Shown here: positions 36,601-44,034 of the stretch, one piece after another | Layout of the letters: each line of letters begins with the position of its first letter | Numbering within the stretch: the first letter of the stretch is position 1 | Assembly: GCF_030285625.1 (NCBI RefSeq) | Contig: NZ_CP127294.1 | Location: 248,001-312,000, forward strand | Direction: 5' to 3' | DNA from: Amycolatopsis sp. 2-15 | GTDB lineage: Bacteria; Actinomycetota; Actinomycetes; Mycobacteriales; Pseudonocardiaceae | Length of the DNA: 64,000 nt | Translations under genes and position numbers: made by a program | The notes under the pieces: generated by a model | The model's input: only the letters and a program-made list of their open reading frames with translations | Database searches by the model: none | Told to the model about the DNA's origin: nothing

Positions 36601-36635
36601 GACAGCTTCAGGCTCACGGGGGGCCGAGTCGCCAC
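33627..36635 (-). CDS. UPF0182-family large membrane protein
   Basis: 1002 residues. Seven membrane helices occupy about residues 15-300, followed by a long extracytoplasmic region (YGFPEKLDIDRYTVNG, LAFAANYGERNILFSDAIGD, TDRNGDPYPAV-like WLTLDGDPYPAVVNGKIVWI, QPGYYVLADAAGEGTPTFQL). The tail is Ser/Thr/Pro-rich and ends in an Ala/Lys helix. The family is widespread in actinobacteria and cyanobacteria but has no firm function. It corresponds in position to mycobacterial Rv3193c. The length and domain order are normal for the family. Confidence 0.92.
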   Translation of the reverse strand: MATRPPVSLKLSRRSRILLIIAAVIVLALLLGVRLLDTYVDWLWFGEVHARSVFTTEILTRIVLFVAVGLLVGGSLAVSLMIAYRTRPVFVPVSGSDDPLSRYRSMIVSRIRLFGIGIPLITGLISGASAMGDWQTIQLFLNGTSFGQKDPQFGLDIGFYAFTLPFVNWLLGWLFVTVVVSFFGALIAHYIFGGIRLAGRGGQLAGPTRAQLAITVGIFVLLKAVEYFFDRYNLLLSDRDMPLFNGATYTDLNAVLPAKLILLCISVICAIAFFAGAFLRNLQLPAIALVLLILSGVLVGVAWPAILDQFSVKPNANDKEATSIQRNMDATRAAFGLQNVKYEDYTGSNQASQDQVKADSGTVSNIRLLDPNVLSATYTQLAGGQNYYGFPEKLDIDRYTVNGTTQDFIVAAKEIKTDGLTGNQTNWITKHLVYTHGNGFVAAPANTINRAVTDVSDTSTAGYPVIGTSDTKNPTGAGAIGGKPGIKVDQPRIYYGELADQNDYAIVGGTPGKAPGESDSPDQKNYYYNGTGGVPLDNWFNRLAFAANYGERNILFSDAIGDGSKIMYNRTPRDRVSKVAPWLTLDGDPYPAVVNGKIVWIVDGYTTLNNYPYAQQTQLGDATNDSLNGVTRQANNSINYIRNSVKATVDAFDGTVTLYSIDDKEPVLNAWEKVFPGLVKPSAEIPPDLRAHFRYPEDLFKVQRELLARYHVDNPQQFYAQQSFWSVPQDPTEDGSATTVAANVANQPGYYVLADAAGEGTPTFQLTSGLTGLQRQYLASWMSVSSDPQDYGTIRVLRLPTITGANQVDGPVQVQNRFQSDQQVAQDRTLLNNPNVIPIYGNMITLPVADGFLYVEPVYIRQRNQTSYPQLARILVSFGSKVGYAPTLNEALDQVFGKGTGAAATTPSEGAPPSSSTPPTSSTSPTTPTTPPANSGGSNPALDKAVTDIQSALAKLKAAQQSGNFADQGTALQALDAAAKAYETAKAATPPSGSGAPQQPGG

Positions 36636-36782
36636 GGCATCGCTCCTGTCTTCGTGAACACGTTCGCGGGGACAGCGGCGTCCCCTGACGGTCTAACTCT
36701 ACGGATGGGTTCCCGAGTTCCCGGGACCGCCCGAATCGGACGTCGCACGACGGCGCGGGGACCGGCCTGCGACGATGTCGCC

Positions 36783-37343
36783 ATGCAGCCGAGTGAGCCG
36801 CCCGCCGCCAACCCCGTCGCCGGCCTGGCCCGGGAAGTCGAAGAATTCGTCGCGTCCGGGGGCTGGGACCAGCCGCCGCAGCTGTTCGCGCTGGTGCCCA
36901 CCGCGGCCCTGCTCGACGAGCAGCCCGAGCTGGCAGGCCAGCTCGACCGCGCGAACCCGCTGACGCCCGTGGCGCAAGAAGCGTTGCCGGAAGGTGACCT
37001 CGCCGAGTCGCTCGGCCGGATCGCCTGGCCCGAGATCGTGGTGGGCTGCGCGCTCGCCCAGGAGATCATCGTGCTGCCGCCCGACGTCGAGGCGGAGCTC
37101 GAAGGTGTCGCGGAGGCGGACGCCGAACGCCTGCGCCGCGCGGCGGCCGACCACCCGCGGCGCACGGAGGCGCGGCTCGTGGCGGCGGTGCTGCGCGAAG
37201 GCGACGTCGCTTGCGTGATGCGCTTGCGCGGGACGCGGCCCGACGCTTCATCGGCCGAAGTGGACGCCGTCGACGAGATCGTGGAGAGCCCCGACCTCGC
37301 GCCGAACCTGCTCGATGCTTTGAAGACGACCTTCCTGCCCTGA
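36783..37343 (+). CDS. PPA1309-family protein
   Basis: 186 residues from the ATG at 36783 (MQPSEPPAANPVAGLAREVE). It is a soluble, acidic protein with a conserved run RIAWPEIVVGCALAQEIIVL and, at the C-terminal end, CVMRLRGTRPD and APNLLDALKTTFLP. This family is found in actinobacteria between the UPF0182 and PDZ-protease genes; its function is unknown. It is divergent from the UPF0182 gene across about 147 bp. Confidence 0.85.
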   Translation: MQPSEPPAANPVAGLAREVEEFVASGGWDQPPQLFALVPTAALLDEQPELAGQLDRANPLTPVAQEALPEGDLAESLGRIAWPEIVVGCALAQEIIVLPPDVEAELEGVAEADAERLRRAAADHPRRTEARLVAAVLREGDVACVMRLRGTRPDASSAEVDAVDEIVESPDLAPNLLDALKTTFLP

Positions 37344-37424
37344 GCCCTGCCCTGAGCCCCGTCGAGCCGGGGGCCTCCGTGTGGGGGCCTCCGGTTCAGG
37401 ACGGGTGCTGGCACGTCTTCTTCC

Positions 37425-38546
37425 TCAGCAGTGCGCCGTGGGCCGGCCGGCCTTGAGGTTCTGCAGCTGGGTGATCGCGTCGTCCAGAGTGGACACCTTG
37501 ATCAGGTTGAGCCCGTCCGGGACGGCCGACTTCGCCTCGGCGCAGTTGTGTTCGGGCACGAGGAATTCGGTGGCCCCGGCGTCTCGCGCGCCCACGACCT
37601 TGAACGAGATGCCGCCGATCGGGCCGACCTCGCCCGTCTCGGAGATCTCACCGGTGCCCGCGATGTGCCGGCCGCCGGCCAGGTTGTTGTCCGGCTTCCC
37701 GGGCGGGGTGAGCCGGTCGATGATCGCCAGCGTGAACATCAGGCCGGCCGAGGGGCCGCCGACGTCCTGCAGTGAGATGTTGACGTTGAACGGCGCGATC
37801 GCGTGGTCGACGGCCGTGAGGCCCATGAAGCCCTGCGTGCGGTCGTCGCGCTTGGCCAGCGTGATCGGCACGGTGCGTTCGGGCTGGCCGTCGGCCTGGA
37901 AGGTGATCTGCACCGTCTGGCCGGGCTTGGTGCTGGTGAGGGCCTTGGCGACGTCGGCGGCTTCGGTGACCTTCGTGCCGTTGACGGTGACGAGCTTGTC
38001 GCCCGGCGCGAGCACGTGGTCGGCGGGGCTGCCGGACACGATCTCCTTGGCGAGGACCTCCACGGGGTAGCCGAGGTGGCGCAGGGCGGCGACCTGGGCA
38101 TTGCTCTGGGAGTCCTGCAGCTGCTGGATGTTCTCCTGCTTGACCTGCTCGTTGGTCTCGCCCGGGCGGTAGTACTCCTCGCGCGGCGCGAGCGCGTAGC
38201 GGCCGCTGGCCCAGAGGCCGAGCGCGGTGAAGAGGTTGATCCCGTCGTTGAGCGACACGGTGGTCATGCGCAGCTCGCCGTTGGTCTGGTACGTCTCGTG
38301 GCCCTTGACCTGGACGACCTCGTTGCCCGCGGCGTCACGACCGAGCGTGTCGTACGTCGGGCCCGGACTGATGGCCACGTACGGCACCTGGACCAGGAAA
38401 CCGATTACGACGAACACCAGGAACAGCGCGCCGCTGACCAGCAGGGTCCAGCCGCGGCGCGTCAGGCGGCGCTCGTCGCGCGCCGGTTCCCTCGACGGCT
38501 CGGTCCGGCTGCTCGCGGTCGCGGTCTCCTCGTCGGGTTTGGTCAC
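37425..38546 (-). CDS. PDZ and Lon-like protease domain membrane protein (YlbL family)
   Basis: 373 residues: a cytoplasmic N-terminus, one membrane helix (about 32-54), a PDZ domain (about 165-235; EIVSGSPADHVLAPGDKLVT) and an S16 Lon-type proteolytic domain. The Ser-Lys dyad is visible as Ser266 (DVGGPSAGLMFTLAI) and Lys316 (GGISFKVVGARDAG). There is no ATPase domain, so it probably cleaves outer-face substrates. It is the equivalent of Rv3194c/YlbL by layout. Convergent with the PPA1309 gene. Confidence 0.92.
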   Translation of the reverse strand: MTKPDEETATASSRTEPSREPARDERRLTRRGWTLLVSGALFLVFVVIGFLVQVPYVAISPGPTYDTLGRDAAGNEVVQVKGHETYQTNGELRMTTVSLNDGINLFTALGLWASGRYALAPREEYYRPGETNEQVKQENIQQLQDSQSNAQVAALRHLGYPVEVLAKEIVSGSPADHVLAPGDKLVTVNGTKVTEAADVAKALTSTKPGQTVQITFQADGQPERTVPITLAKRDDRTQGFMGLTAVDHAIAPFNVNISLQDVGGPSAGLMFTLAIIDRLTPPGKPDNNLAGGRHIAGTGEISETGEVGPIGGISFKVVGARDAGATEFLVPEHNCAEAKSAVPDGLNLIKVSTLDDAITQLQNLKAGRPTAHC

Positions 38547-38635
38547 GAGCGACAGCGTACGGTGACCGTGTTCGCTTCCCGGTGAAGGCCATGGTTGACG
38601 CGCTGGGAGAGGCCCTACCCGCGTACGGTGGACGT

Positions 38636-40069
38636 ATGAGCAAACCCCCGTTCGGTTTCGGACCTCCCGATCCCGACAAACGAGGCGACGGAGACCCTTC
38701 GGAGCAGCCGTCGGGCGCGGAGGCGTTCAACCAGCTCGGTCAGATGCTGAGCCAGCTGGGCCAGATGCTCAGCCAGGCGGGCTCATCGAGCGGGCCAGTG
38801 AACTACGACCTGGCGAAACAGATCGCACTCCAGAACCTGAGCGGCAGCGACGACGGCAAGATCGGCTTCGCGTCGGGCACCGGAGACTCGTCCACGGCCG
38901 TGCGCGACGCCGCGCACCTGGCGGAGCTGTGGCTCGACGCGGCGACGATCCTGCCCGCCGGCGCGAACACCACCGTCGCGTGGTCCGCGCGCACGTGGGT
39001 AGAGAAGACGCTGCCGACGTGGCAGCGGCTCTGCGACCCGGTCGCGCAGCAGGTGTCCGGCGCGTGGATGCAGGCGCTGCCCGAGGAGGCCAAGCAGGCC
39101 GCCGGGCCGCTGCTTTCCATGATGGGGCAGATGGGCGGGATGGCCTTCGGCTCCCAGCTCGGCAACGCGCTCGCGCAGCTGGCCCAGGAGGTGCTGACGT
39201 CCACGGAGGTCGGCCTTCCGCTGGGCCCGGCCAACACGTCGGCGCTGCTGCCCGCGAACATCGAGAAGTTCACCGAGGGGCTCGAGGTCCCCAGCAGCGA
39301 GGTGCTCGTGTTCCTCGCCGCGCGCGAGGCCGCGCACCAGCGCCTGTTCGCCCACGTGCCGTGGCTGCGGCAGCGGCTGCTGGCGACCGTGGAGGAGTTC
39401 GCGCGCGGGATCACCGTCGACACGTCCGCGCTGGAGTCGCTGGCCGGCCAGATCGACCCGTCGAACCCGGCGAGCATCGAAGAGGCCATGTCGTCCGGGC
39501 TGCTGGAGCCGAAGACCACACCCGAGCAGGAGTCGGCCCTGAAGCGGCTCGAAACCCTGCTCGCCCTGGTCGAGGGCTGGGTGGACGTCGTGGTCGCCGA
39601 GGCCATCGGCGACCGCCTGCCGGGCGCCGACGCGCTGCGCGAGACGCTGCGCCGCCGCCGCGCCACGGGCGGCCCCGCCGAGCAGACCTTCGCGACCCTC
39701 GTGGGCCTCGAACTGCGACCCCGCCGCATGCGCGCCGCGTCGTCGCTGTGGAAGCTCGTGGGCGACCGCCACGGCATCGACAAGCGCGACGGCCTCTGGT
39801 CCCACCCGGACCTCATGCCGACCGCCGAGGACCTCGACGAGCCCCTGGACTTCGCCGACCGCCTCGGCGACACCCCGGTCATCGGCGAGGACTTCGATCC
39901 GATCGCGGAGCTGGAGAAGACGGAGAAACGCGAGGCGGCGGAGTCCGGCTCTGCTTCGGCGTCTTCCTCTGACTCTGGTTCGGACTCGGGCTCGGGCTCG
40001 GAATCGGGCTCGGAGGCCAAGCCGGACTCCGGCTCGGACCAGGACAAGGGCGACAACCCCACCTCCTGA
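38636..40069 (+). CDS. DUF2342-family putative zinc-dependent metallopeptidase
   Basis: 477 residues from the ATG at 38636 (MSKPPFGFGPPDPDKRGDGD); an upstream start at 38582 is less likely. Features are a Gln/Leu repeat near the N-terminus (FNQLGQMLSQLGQMLSQAGS), WLDAATILP, and the proposed metal site FLAAREAAHQRLFAHVPWLR near residue 220, in which E and H replace a full HExxH. The C-terminal 45 residues are a Ser/Gly/Asp repeat (SDSGSDSGSGSESGSE). It corresponds to Rv3195. Enzymatic activity is not established for the family. Confidence 0.88.
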   Translation: MSKPPFGFGPPDPDKRGDGDPSEQPSGAEAFNQLGQMLSQLGQMLSQAGSSSGPVNYDLAKQIALQNLSGSDDGKIGFASGTGDSSTAVRDAAHLAELWLDAATILPAGANTTVAWSARTWVEKTLPTWQRLCDPVAQQVSGAWMQALPEEAKQAAGPLLSMMGQMGGMAFGSQLGNALAQLAQEVLTSTEVGLPLGPANTSALLPANIEKFTEGLEVPSSEVLVFLAAREAAHQRLFAHVPWLRQRLLATVEEFARGITVDTSALESLAGQIDPSNPASIEEAMSSGLLEPKTTPEQESALKRLETLLALVEGWVDVVVAEAIGDRLPGADALRETLRRRRATGGPAEQTFATLVGLELRPRRMRAASSLWKLVGDRHGIDKRDGLWSHPDLMPTAEDLDEPLDFADRLGDTPVIGEDFDPIAELEKTEKREAAESGSASASSSDSGSDSGSGSESGSEAKPDSGSDQDKGDNPTS

Positions 40070-40086
40070 CCCCATTCGGTCCAGCT

Positions 40087-40120
40087 CCGGTCCTCCGCCG
40101 CGTTCGCGATGGAGGACCGG
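40087..40120 (+). terminator. Hairpin after the DUF2342 gene
   Basis: CCGGTCCTCC (40087-40096) pairs perfectly with GGAGGACCGG (40111-40120); a weak T-tract (CTTTCC) follows. It begins 18 bp after the stop. Confidence 0.65.
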
Positions 40121-40261
40121 CTGCTTTCCAGGCTGTCAACAACTCCACGTGCCGGCCTCTCATCCCAAGGACGGCTGCCGCCCCCAGCGCCTGCCAACGC
40201 TGAGCGGAGCCTTCTCGCGCGTCCCCGCGGGGCGGCGAACCGTGCCGCCGAGCGGGCCCGA

Positions 40262-40295
40262 TCCATTCGGCCGGCTCGACCAAGACCACCCGCAG
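40262..40295. repeat. 34-bp direct repeat, copy 1
   Basis: Starts TCCATTCGGCCGGCTCGA; the partner is 40563-40596. Confidence 0.7.
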
Positions 40296-40562
40296 CGGGC
40301 GGGCGGGGTCCAACGGGCAAGGCCGGTCCCAGCCGCGCCACCGGCCCGGCCTCTCGCCTGCACGACGAGACGCCGGCTGCCGGAGGAGCACCGCAGCCGA
40401 CGCCCGGCCGACACAACAGCCGCTCGCTCAGGCGCCTTTGCCGTGGCGCCTGCTCAATCCGAGCCATCCTCAGGACAGCGGGTCGCCCTTGACCCCTGGC
40501 TGCTCGCCGCGAGCCTGCGTTGCACACGTCGGCAGCGATATCCGCTGCCGATCGTGCTCAGG

Positions 40563-40596
40563 TCCATTCGGCCGGCTCGATCAAGACCGCCCGCAG
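40563..40596. repeat. 34-bp direct repeat, copy 2
   Basis: Starts TCCATTCGGCCGGCTCGA; it differs from copy 1 at two positions. Confidence 0.7.
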
Positions 40597-40771
40597 TCGG
40601 CCGACCCGATCCGTCTCCGGCTGACCAGCCCGGCGTTGCGGCGAACTCGCGATCGCGCGGGCTTGCTCCAGAGCCTTGAGCCGCAGCCTCACCGCCCGCG
40701 CGAATTCGCGGGCCGCGGCACCCCGATCTCGGGAAACCCGCCCTCAACCCCTCACCAGGGCCCAGCGCCGC

Positions 40772-41353
40772 TCAGTCGTCGTCCTCCTCCGAAATCCCCC
40801 ACCCAGCCGCCGCCGACAGCCCCTCCAGGTACCCGATCGCGCGTTCCGTCTTCGGGTATCGGTTGACCAGCGCCCAGAATGCCGCGTCGTGCCCGGGTTC
40901 GCGCAGGTGGGCGAGCTCGTGGACCAGCACGTAGTCCAGGACCCACGGCGGCACCCGCCGCAGGCGGTCGCTGACGCGGATGGTCGCGTCGACGGGCGTG
41001 CAGGAGGCCCAGCGGGTGCGCATGGGCGGCACCCAGCGCACGCTCGCGGGTATCGCCCGTGGATCGACGTACTTCGCCGCCAGCACGGCGCAGCGTGCCA
41101 GCAGCGCGTCGTCCGAGGACTTCGGCGACGCGGGTTTCCGCGGTTCGGTGCGCTGCAGCTTGCGCTCCATCTCCGCGACCCAGTGCCTCTCTTCCGCGCG
41201 GGTCATCCGTGCCGGGATGAGCACCACAAGGGTGTCGTCTTTCCAGTACGCGGTGACCGTCCGGTGCCGACGCGCGCTGCGCCGCACCTCGACCTTGTGT
41301 TCAGGAGTGTCCGACGGGGGGTTCGTTCCGCCCCGGCCCCGCAGTGAGGGCAT
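40772..41353 (-). CDS. M48/YgjP-like zinc metallopeptidase (DUF45)
   Basis: 193 residues from the ATG at 41353 (MPSLRGRGGTNPPSD). The WASC motif (RTRWASCTPVDATIRVSDRL) and zinc site LDYVLVHELAHLREPGHDAA (HELAH plus downstream His) define the YgjP/DUF45 group. The N-terminal part is a basic RRSARRHRTVTAYWKDDTLV beta region. It is cytoplasmic with no signal. The physiological substrate is unknown; relatives sit near restriction or housekeeping genes. Confidence 0.9.
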   Translation of the reverse strand: MPSLRGRGGTNPPSDTPEHKVEVRRSARRHRTVTAYWKDDTLVVLIPARMTRAEERHWVAEMERKLQRTEPRKPASPKSSDDALLARCAVLAAKYVDPRAIPASVRWVPPMRTRWASCTPVDATIRVSDRLRRVPPWVLDYVLVHELAHLREPGHDAAFWALVNRYPKTERAIGYLEGLSAAAGWGISEEDDD

Positions 41354-41428
41354 CCGTGCTTCGACCACCCGACAACGGTAAGGCCACCGACCGACAACTT
41401 GGGAGCGTCGAAAGGTCACAGCCCCGAG

Positions 41429-41458
41429 TTGTCCACAACTCGCCTTGCCTGTGGATAA
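41429..41458. other. Pair of DnaA-box sequences
   Basis: TTGTCCACA at 41429-41437 and, inverted, TGTGGATAA at 41450-41458, in the gap between divergent genes. The bases around them form an inverted repeat (GAGTTGTCCACAACTCG). A second pair is at 43934-43984. Confidence 0.5.
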
Positions 41459-41508
41459 CTCGCCTCTGAACGCCTGCCGGCCGTCGCCGAGGTGTCAAGC
41501 TGATCATC

Positions 41509-42546
41509 ATGAGCCTGTCGACTGTTCCCCCGCCGAACGTCCTCCTCCCCGCCTACCCGACGCTGCTCCAGGGCCTCCACGTGCTCGAACGCGGCAACGA
41601 CGAAGTCCAGATCGGCCTCGACCCGCGCCACGGCGTGGTGGCCACCGGGCTGGCACCGAGCGTCATCGCGCTCGTGCGCCGGCTCGACGGCAGCCGCCGA
41701 CTCGACGCGGTGCTCGCCGAGAGCGAACACCGCGACCAGCTGCGGCTTCTACTCAAACAGCTCACCGCGCTGGGCCTGGTCACGGAAGCGCCAAGTCCCG
41801 CGTCCAAGCGCGTCGAGACCGGCTTCTGGTCCCTGCGCGCCCGCCATCATCAGACCGCGCTCACCGAGCGAAGACGCCAGAGCCTGGTGACCGTCCGGGG
41901 CGACGGCCGGATCGCCGTGGCGGTCGCCGTACTGCTGGCCAACGCCGGGGTCGGGCACATCGACGTCCGCTCCGGTGGCGTCGTCACCGAAGCCGACCTC
42001 GGTTCGGGCTTCACCGCCGCCGAGCTGGGTCTTTCACGCCGCAAAGCCACCCAGAACGTGCTGGCCCGCGTCGCGCCCGAGGTGAGCACCGCCCGCAACC
42101 TGCAGCGCTCGCCGGACGTCGTGGTGCTCACCGATGCCGTCGTGCCCGCCCCGGAACTGGTGGCGGAGCTGGTCGACGACGGCGTCACCCACCTGCCGGC
42201 CCGCGTCCGCGACGGCACGATCCTCGTCGGTCCGCTCGTCGTACCGGGCCGAAGCACCTGCTTGCGCTGCTGCGACCTGAGCAAGACCGACCTCGACGAC
42301 TCGTGGCCACGCGTCGCGACCCAGCTCGTGGACGTCGACCAGCGGCCCGACCTCGGGTCCGTCCAGGCGTGCGCTTCGCTGGCCGTCGCGCAGGCCCTGC
42401 GCGTGCTGTCGCCGAGCGCGGAGCCGCCACCGACGTGGAACAGCACCCTCGAGCTCGATCCGTTCGAAGGCCATCTGCGCCATCGCTACTGGGAACCGCA
42501 CCCGGACTGCGATTGCGGAGCACCCGAGGCGCCACCGGAGACGTAG
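41509..42546 (+). CDS. ThiF/cyclodehydratase-like protein (TOMM E1-like), stand-alone
   Basis: 345 residues. The N-terminal part (about 20-95) resembles a leader-peptide-binding winged fold (GLDPRHGVVATGLAPSVIAL, LLKQLTALGLVTEA). The rest is E1/ThiF-like (IAVAVAVLLANAGVGHIDVR). It has a Cys pair in GRSTCLRCCDLSKTDLDDSW and a second in HPDCDCGAP, probably binding zinc. Such proteins usually activate or hand over a ribosomal peptide in thiazole/oxazole peptide synthesis, but no precursor or YcaO gene is near. The position matches mycobacterial Rv3196. A housekeeping role is likelier than antibiotic synthesis. Confidence 0.8.
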   Translation: MSLSTVPPPNVLLPAYPTLLQGLHVLERGNDEVQIGLDPRHGVVATGLAPSVIALVRRLDGSRRLDAVLAESEHRDQLRLLLKQLTALGLVTEAPSPASKRVETGFWSLRARHHQTALTERRRQSLVTVRGDGRIAVAVAVLLANAGVGHIDVRSGGVVTEADLGSGFTAAELGLSRRKATQNVLARVAPEVSTARNLQRSPDVVVLTDAVVPAPELVAELVDDGVTHLPARVRDGTILVGPLVVPGRSTCLRCCDLSKTDLDDSWPRVATQLVDVDQRPDLGSVQACASLAVAQALRVLSPSAEPPPTWNSTLELDPFEGHLRHRYWEPHPDCDCGAPEAPPET

Positions 42547-42600
42547 CCCACACCCCCTGGCAGGCTGCGGCCACCAAGGTCACCAAGGCAGAATCGGAGG

Positions 42601-43932
42601 GTGACCGACTCCGCAGACCGCGAATCCGCAATGCCGCGCCGAGGTGCGGCGCGCACCGCGAAACTCGCCAGCATTCCCATCGGGATAGCCGGCCGAGCCG
42701 TGGGCGGATGGGGCAAGCGCCTCGCGGGCCAGAGTGCGGAACAGGTGAGCGCGACGCTGTCGGCGAAGGCCGCGGAGCAGCTGTTCGAGGTGCTGGGCAC
42801 GCTCAAGGGCGGCGCGATGAAGTTCGGCCAGGCCCTGAGCGTCTTCGAGGCCGCGGTGCCCGACGACATGGCCAAGCCCTACCGCGAAGCGCTGACCAAG
42901 CTGCAGTCCGCCGCGCCGCCGATGTCGGCGCAGCAGACGCGCCGGGTCCTGGCGCAGCAGCTCGGCCGTTCGTGGGAAGGCCGGTTCACGCACTTCGACG
43001 ACGTCCCGGCGGCGTCGGCCAGCATCGGCCAGGTCCACCGCGCTACGTGGCACGACGGGCGCGAGGTCGCCGTGAAGGTCCAGTACCCGGGGGCCGACGA
43101 AGCGCTGCGCAGCGACCTGCGGCAGCTGCAGCGCTTCAGCCGGCTGTTCCAGGCGTTCGTGCCCGGCACCGACGTGAAACCGCTGATGGCGGAGCTCGCC
43201 GACCGCATGGACGAGGAGCTCGACTACCTCAACGAGGCCGACAACCAGCGCGCGTTCGTGAAGGCGTTCGAGGGCGATCCCGCGTTCCTCATCCCTCGTG
43301 TAGTGGCGAGCGCCCCGAAGGTCGTGGTGACCGAGTGGGTCACGGGCACGCCGTTGTCCAAGGTCATCGCTGGCGGCGACCAGGAGACGCGCGATCTCGC
43401 GGGCCGGCTGCTGATGGAGTTCCACTACTCGTCGCCGGCGCGGGCGCACCTGCTGCACTCCGACCCCCACCCCGGCAACTTCATGGTCACCGACGACGGC
43501 CGCCTGTGCGTGCTCGACTTCGGCGGCGTCGCGAAGCTGCCCAACGGCATCCCGCGCCACCTCGGCGAGATGACGCGTCTGGCCCTCGACGGCGAGTCCG
43601 ACGACCTCATGCGGCTGCTGCGCGAGAACGGCTTCGTCCGCACCGACTCCGACCTCGCCGCCGACGAGGTGCTGGCGTACCTCGCGCCGTTCACGGAACC
43701 GCTGGCCACGCCGACGTTCCACTTCACCCGCCGTTGGATGCAGCGCCAGGCCGGTCGCGTCGGCGACACCCGCGGCAGCGACTTCCGCGTCGGCCGGTCG
43801 CTGAACCTGCCGCCGGAGTACCTGATGATCCACCGCGTCACGGCGGGGTCCACGGGCATCCTCTGCCAGCTCGACGCGGAGGTCCCGGCGCGCGGCATCG
43901 TGGAGCGCTGGCAGCCCGGTTTCGCCCGCTGA
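42601..43932 (+). CDS. ABC1/UbiB/AarF-family atypical kinase
   Basis: 443 residues from the GTG at 42601. The signature KxGQ is present (GGAMKFGQALSVFEAAVP). Kinase-like motifs follow: ala-rich loop AASASIGQVHRATWHDGREV, invariant Lys in VAVKVQYPG, catalytic LHSDPHPGNFMV and metal-binding VLDFGGVAKL. The family acts on quinone or lipid metabolism in membranes; in actinobacteria the substrate is unknown. It equals Rv3197 by position, next to the ThiF-like gene (54 bp gap). Confidence 0.93.
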   Translation: MTDSADRESAMPRRGAARTAKLASIPIGIAGRAVGGWGKRLAGQSAEQVSATLSAKAAEQLFEVLGTLKGGAMKFGQALSVFEAAVPDDMAKPYREALTKLQSAAPPMSAQQTRRVLAQQLGRSWEGRFTHFDDVPAASASIGQVHRATWHDGREVAVKVQYPGADEALRSDLRQLQRFSRLFQAFVPGTDVKPLMAELADRMDEELDYLNEADNQRAFVKAFEGDPAFLIPRVVASAPKVVVTEWVTGTPLSKVIAGGDQETRDLAGRLLMEFHYSSPARAHLLHSDPHPGNFMVTDDGRLCVLDFGGVAKLPNGIPRHLGEMTRLALDGESDDLMRLLRENGFVRTDSDLAADEVLAYLAPFTEPLATPTFHFTRRWMQRQAGRVGDTRGSDFRVGRSLNLPPEYLMIHRVTAGSTGILCQLDAEVPARGIVERWQPGFAR

Positions 43933-43933
43933 G

Positions 43934-43984
43934 TTGTCCACAGGCCCGGCGGTGCCACGGGCCTGTTTCACGGAGTTATCCACA
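43934..43984. other. Second pair of DnaA-box sequences
   Basis: TTGTCCACA at 43934-43942 (one base after the kinase stop) and TTATCCACA at 43976-43984. Such AT-rich 9-mers are rare in DNA this GC-rich. Confidence 0.45.
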
Positions 43985-44034
43985 GATCCGGGAAGCCGGT
44001 TCCACTCGGATGGCCGAGCGGTCATCCTCGAATC

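Larger units (their letters stand above)
40121..40771. other. Long gene-free region with a 34-bp direct repeat
   Basis: No gene is supported on either strand. A 34-bp sequence is present at 40262-40295 and 40563-40596 (two mismatches, 301 bp apart). Read on the minus strand both copies would encode LR-x-VL-x-EPAEW, so they may be decayed pieces of a coding sequence or a small mobile repeat. Confidence 0.5.

Noticed and set aside
41509..42546. A ribosomal peptide (TOMM) biosynthetic cluster
   Set aside because: Only the E1-like protein is present; no YcaO, oxidase, transporter or precursor peptide was found nearby.
41429..43984. Chromosomal replication origin
   Set aside because: Only four DnaA-type boxes in two pairs, no AT-rich unwinding region and no dnaA/dnaN genes.
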